35,198 nucleotides of DNA. Source: an uncultured Burkholderiales bacterium (lineage in GTDB: Bacteria; Pseudomonadota; Gammaproteobacteria; Burkholderiales; Eutrophovitaceae). Position numbers and translations under genes: made by a program. Every line of letters starts with the position of its first letter. Within the stretch, counting starts at the first letter, position 1. The notes beneath the pieces are model-generated. The model made no database searches, had not been told where the DNA came from, and saw nothing but the letters and a program-made list of their open reading frames with translations. The stretch spans positions 82,705-117,902 of the forward strand of contig CATOSA010000021.1 of NCBI GenBank assembly GCA_951812315.1, written 5' to 3'. Below are positions 33,385 to 35,198 of this stretch, one piece after another.

Positions 33385-33935
33385 TGTCTGCACAGATGTC
33401 GATCAGCCGGTGGATCAATCGCATTGATAAGCACCAACGCACGTTTGAGGAGCCTGTGTTTCGCCGCGTCAAGGGCGCAGCTGATCTGGCGACAGCGGAC
33501 ACGCGTAACCGCAATGACACGGTCTACGTGATGCTCGTTGACGAAACAGCCGAACCAGGTGTGCCCGATGGCGAGCACAGACAGATTGCACTCACCGGGG
33601 TGGCCACGGTGCTCGCGATTCGCAACTACCGTGATGCGCGTGGCGAGGGTGCGCTTGACGAGCTTGAGCGTGGCCGTGCGCAGGTACGCGGCGCGCTACT
33701 GGGCTGGCAGCCCGTCGGTGCCGTGGCACCGGTGACGTTTCGTCGCGGGCAGTTAGTGAGTTACGAGGCCAGGACCTTGATCTGGCAAGACGAGTACGTC
33801 GTGCCGACGCTGATTCACGCACCCGATCTGCCCGCCGAATTGGAGTTACACATCAGGGAAATCCGGGCCTCAGCCGCACCGGACATTGGCCCGGAGCACA
33901 TTAACGACTACGAAATGGTCGGTGGTACGGCGTGA
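33384..33935 (+). CDS. Phage tail terminator-like protein (Mu gp37 position)
   Basis: I chose the ATG at 33384 (TGATG overlap), which gives 183 residues. The part RAQVRGALLGWQPVGAVAPV, with VTFRRGQLVSYEARTLIWQD and EYVVPTLIHAP, resembles phage tail-terminator/gp37-type proteins that close the tail tube at the head-proximal end. The gene order, gp36-like before and baseplate V after, agrees. The first 60 residues are less recognisable. The frame appears intact. It overlaps the next gene by GTGA. Confidence 0.7.
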   Translation: MSAQMSISRWINRIDKHQRTFEEPVFRRVKGAADLATADTRNRNDTVYVMLVDETAEPGVPDGEHRQIALTGVATVLAIRNYRDARGEGALDELERGRAQVRGALLGWQPVGAVAPVTFRRGQLVSYEARTLIWQDEYVVPTLIHAPDLPAELELHIREIRASAAPDIGPEHINDYEMVGGTA

Positions 33936-34485
33936 GCGTGCAGATCAGCAGCGACTATGAACAAGCCGAGCACGACCGGTTGATTGCTAATGTGATCAGC
34001 GTGGGCGTGATTGAAGCCGTCGATCACGCGCAACAACGCCTGCGCGTGCGCAGCAAGACGTTAAGCGCCTGGCTGCCCTGGCCGCGCAGATCGGCGCAAC
34101 TACAAGCGCTGGCGCCCGCTACGGATCGGCACGCAGGTCATACTGGGCAGCCCGTCGGGGCGACCTGGCACAGGCCGTCATCATCGGCATGTTGTACACC
34201 GAATCACTGGACGCACCTGCTGATGATCCTGATCTTGATCTGATCCGCTTCGACAACGGTGCGTTGTTGAGCCACGACATTGCGACAGGCGCAATGCATA
34301 TCACCTGCAAGGGTGACCTCACGCTGGATGTGGCAGGCACCCTGACCCAAAAAGCCTCGGCACATATTGTTGAAGGGCCTGTGACACAGACCGGTGGCGA
34401 CATGACCTCAGACGGTATTTCAGCCCAGCAACATACCCATCATGGCATCATCCCGGGGCCGGCCAGCACAGGAGTCCCTCAGTAA
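33932..34485 (+). pseudogene. Baseplate assembly protein V (P2 gpV-like), frame-broken
   Basis: Starting from GTG, the first frame gives RLIANVISVGVIEAVDHAQQ and AWLPW. The next stretch is in two other frames (NYKRWRPLRIGTQVILGSPS, then DLAQAVIIGMLYTESLDAPA), and the rest continues to TAA as IRFDNGALLSHDIATGAMHI and HTHHGIIPGPASTGVPQ. Placed together these match P2 gpV, the central spike with an N-terminal OB fold and a C-terminal HTH-H triplet that may bind metal. Restoring the frame needs one G in CCGCGC near 34085, one C near 34097 and loss of one G in GGGG near 34157. Several errors in about 75 bp suggest poor sequence or a decayed gene. Confidence 0.78.
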
Positions 34486-34829
34486 TGCCAGGCATGAACG
34501 CACACACAGGCAAAGCACTCGGCGGGGTGGGGCACCTGCGCCAGTCGATTGCCGACATCCTGGCCACGCCTGTCGGCTCTCGCGTGATGCGCCGCGAGTA
34601 CGGCTCGCGCCTGTTCGATCTTATCGATGAGCCGCTCACGTCGGCGACACTCGTCGATCTGTACGCCGCCACCGCCGAAGCGTTGGCGCGCTGGGAGCCG
34701 CGCTTTCAGTTGACGCGCGTGACGCTCGCCTCGCGCGCGAGCAAGGACGGAGAACTCTCGCTCAATCTCCAGGGCCAATACCTCATCGATGGGCGCACTG
34801 TGCGTCTTGAGGGGATCGTGATCGCATGA
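34485..34829 (+). CDS. Baseplate protein W (P2 gpW / T4 gp25-like)
   Basis: This 114-residue protein has the gp25/GPW domain: HLRQSIADILATPVGSRVMR, then REYGSRLFDLIDEPLTSATL and ALARWEPRFQLTRVTLASRA. It forms the inner baseplate wedge core and helps start sheath assembly. Its ATG overlaps the gpV stop (TAATG) and its stop overlaps the gpJ start (ATGA). The order V-W-J is that of P2-like baseplates. It appears intact. Confidence 0.9.
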   Translation: MPGMNAHTGKALGGVGHLRQSIADILATPVGSRVMRREYGSRLFDLIDEPLTSATLVDLYAATAEALARWEPRFQLTRVTLASRASKDGELSLNLQGQYLIDGRTVRLEGIVIA

Positions 34830-35198
34830 GCGCGTTCGACGCGATTGATCTCAGTCAGCTACCCGCGCCGGATGTGGTTGATCCGTTATCGTTTGATGAT
34901 GTCCTGGGTGCCATGAAGGCCGATCTGATCGGCCGTGACGCCAGTCTGGAGGCGACCCTGCAACTGGAATCAGAGCCACTCGCGAAGCTGCTGCAAGTGT
35001 GCGCCTGGCGTGAGCTGATCCTGCGCCAGCGCGTCAACGATGCCGCCCGTGCGGTGATGCTCGGCTCTGCCTGGGCGCCGATCTGGACAATCTGGCGGCG
35101 CTGTTTGGCGTCAGTCGGCAGGTGGTTGACCCTGGCGAGCCGCAAGCCCGGCCACCGGGCACACCAGAGGAAGCCGCCGTGGCTCATGTCCTCGATCA
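34826..35198 (+). CDS. Baseplate assembly protein J (P2 gpJ-like), partial, one frame break
   Basis: The 5' part of gpJ runs off the window. The first frame reads PAPDVVDPLSFDDVLGAMKA, then LEATLQLESEPLAKLLQVCA and WRELILRQRVNDAARAVMLG. The protein then needs another frame to continue as GADLDNLAALFGVSRQVVDP and ARPPGTPEEAAVAHVLD. Adding one C in GCCTGG near 35070 joins them as ...GSALGADLDNLAALF, the conserved gpJ sequence. The product is a baseplate wedge component. The true end is beyond 35198. Confidence 0.85.
   Translation, partial: MSAFDAIDLSQLPAPDVVDPLSFDDVLGAMKADLIGRDASLEATLQLESEPLAKLLQVCAWRELILRQRVNDAARAVMLGSAWAPIWTIWRRCLASVGRWLTLASRKPGHRAHQRKPPWLMSSI

Noticed and set aside
1..35198. 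CRISPR array, tRNA, rRNA or riboswitch
   Set aside because: I found no regularly spaced repeats with unique spacers, no cloverleaf with a CCA-type end and no known riboswitch core on reading either strand, although a computed search was not possible.

Overview
The window looks like a stretch of proteobacterial chromosome. I would lean to an environmental Gammaproteobacterium, but nothing here (no rRNA, no tRNA, no clear phylogenetic marker) fixes that. Coding is dense, G/C-rich and organised into short operons. The gene content is catabolic: high-affinity uptake systems, acyl-CoA and hydroxy-acid dehydrogenases, esterases, exported hydrolases and a cytochrome c/heme-copper oxidase pair.

Layout. 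(1) 50-1324: an IS3-family insertion sequence flanked by a 3-bp AAT target duplication. (2) 1325-2141: mostly non-coding, with one possible 37-residue membrane peptide. (3) 2142-6781, minus strand: a complete branched-chain amino acid/amide-type ABC importer in the order binding protein, LivH, LivM, LivG, LivF, with overlapping gene ends. (4) 7329-8695: a frame-broken lipoprotein with two DUF1566 domains. (5) 8902-17573, minus strand: a short-chain dehydrogenase, an Ldh2-type dehydrogenase, a TRAP-TAXI importer (fused permease with a frameshift, plus receptor), an amidohydrolase, a LeuB-like dehydrogenase and a small periplasmic protein. A decayed acyl-CoA dehydrogenase tail lies on the other strand. 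(6) 18018-29681: an HSL-type esterase, an exported cyclase-family protein, a methyltransferase, two paired acyl-CoA dehydrogenases, a frame-broken metallophosphoesterase, an exported MBL-fold hydrolase, an alpha/beta hydrolase, an Lrp/AsnC regulator and, divergent from it, a NorC/NorB-like pair whose large subunit carries an internal deletion. (7) 30001-31275: a second copy of the same IS, with no target duplication, joining a truncated sugar-isomerase gene to (8) 31276-35198: a Mu/P2-like prophage morphogenesis block (protease remnant, capsid cement, major capsid, gp36-like, tail terminator-like, baseplate V, W, J).

Most interesting points. Both IS copies carry the same two in-frame TAG codons in the transposase, each where this family normally has tyrosine, yet the element has clearly moved recently. 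The second copy marks a rearrangement or an assembly join between chromosome and prophage. There are two candidate operator arrays: three 20-bp repeats between the SDR and ldh2 genes, and three CGAATWAT boxes between the Lrp-type gene and the cytochrome operon. Many single-base frame breaks fall in short G/C runs and are densest in the prophage block, so several apparent pseudogenes may be sequence errors.

How the genes work together (inference): the ABC and TRAP-TAXI systems import small organic acids or amides. The LeuB-like enzyme, amidohydrolase, Ldh2 and SDR could process a hydroxy/keto acid. The paired acyl-CoA dehydrogenases would oxidise a CoA thioester. No single substrate can be named from the sequence.
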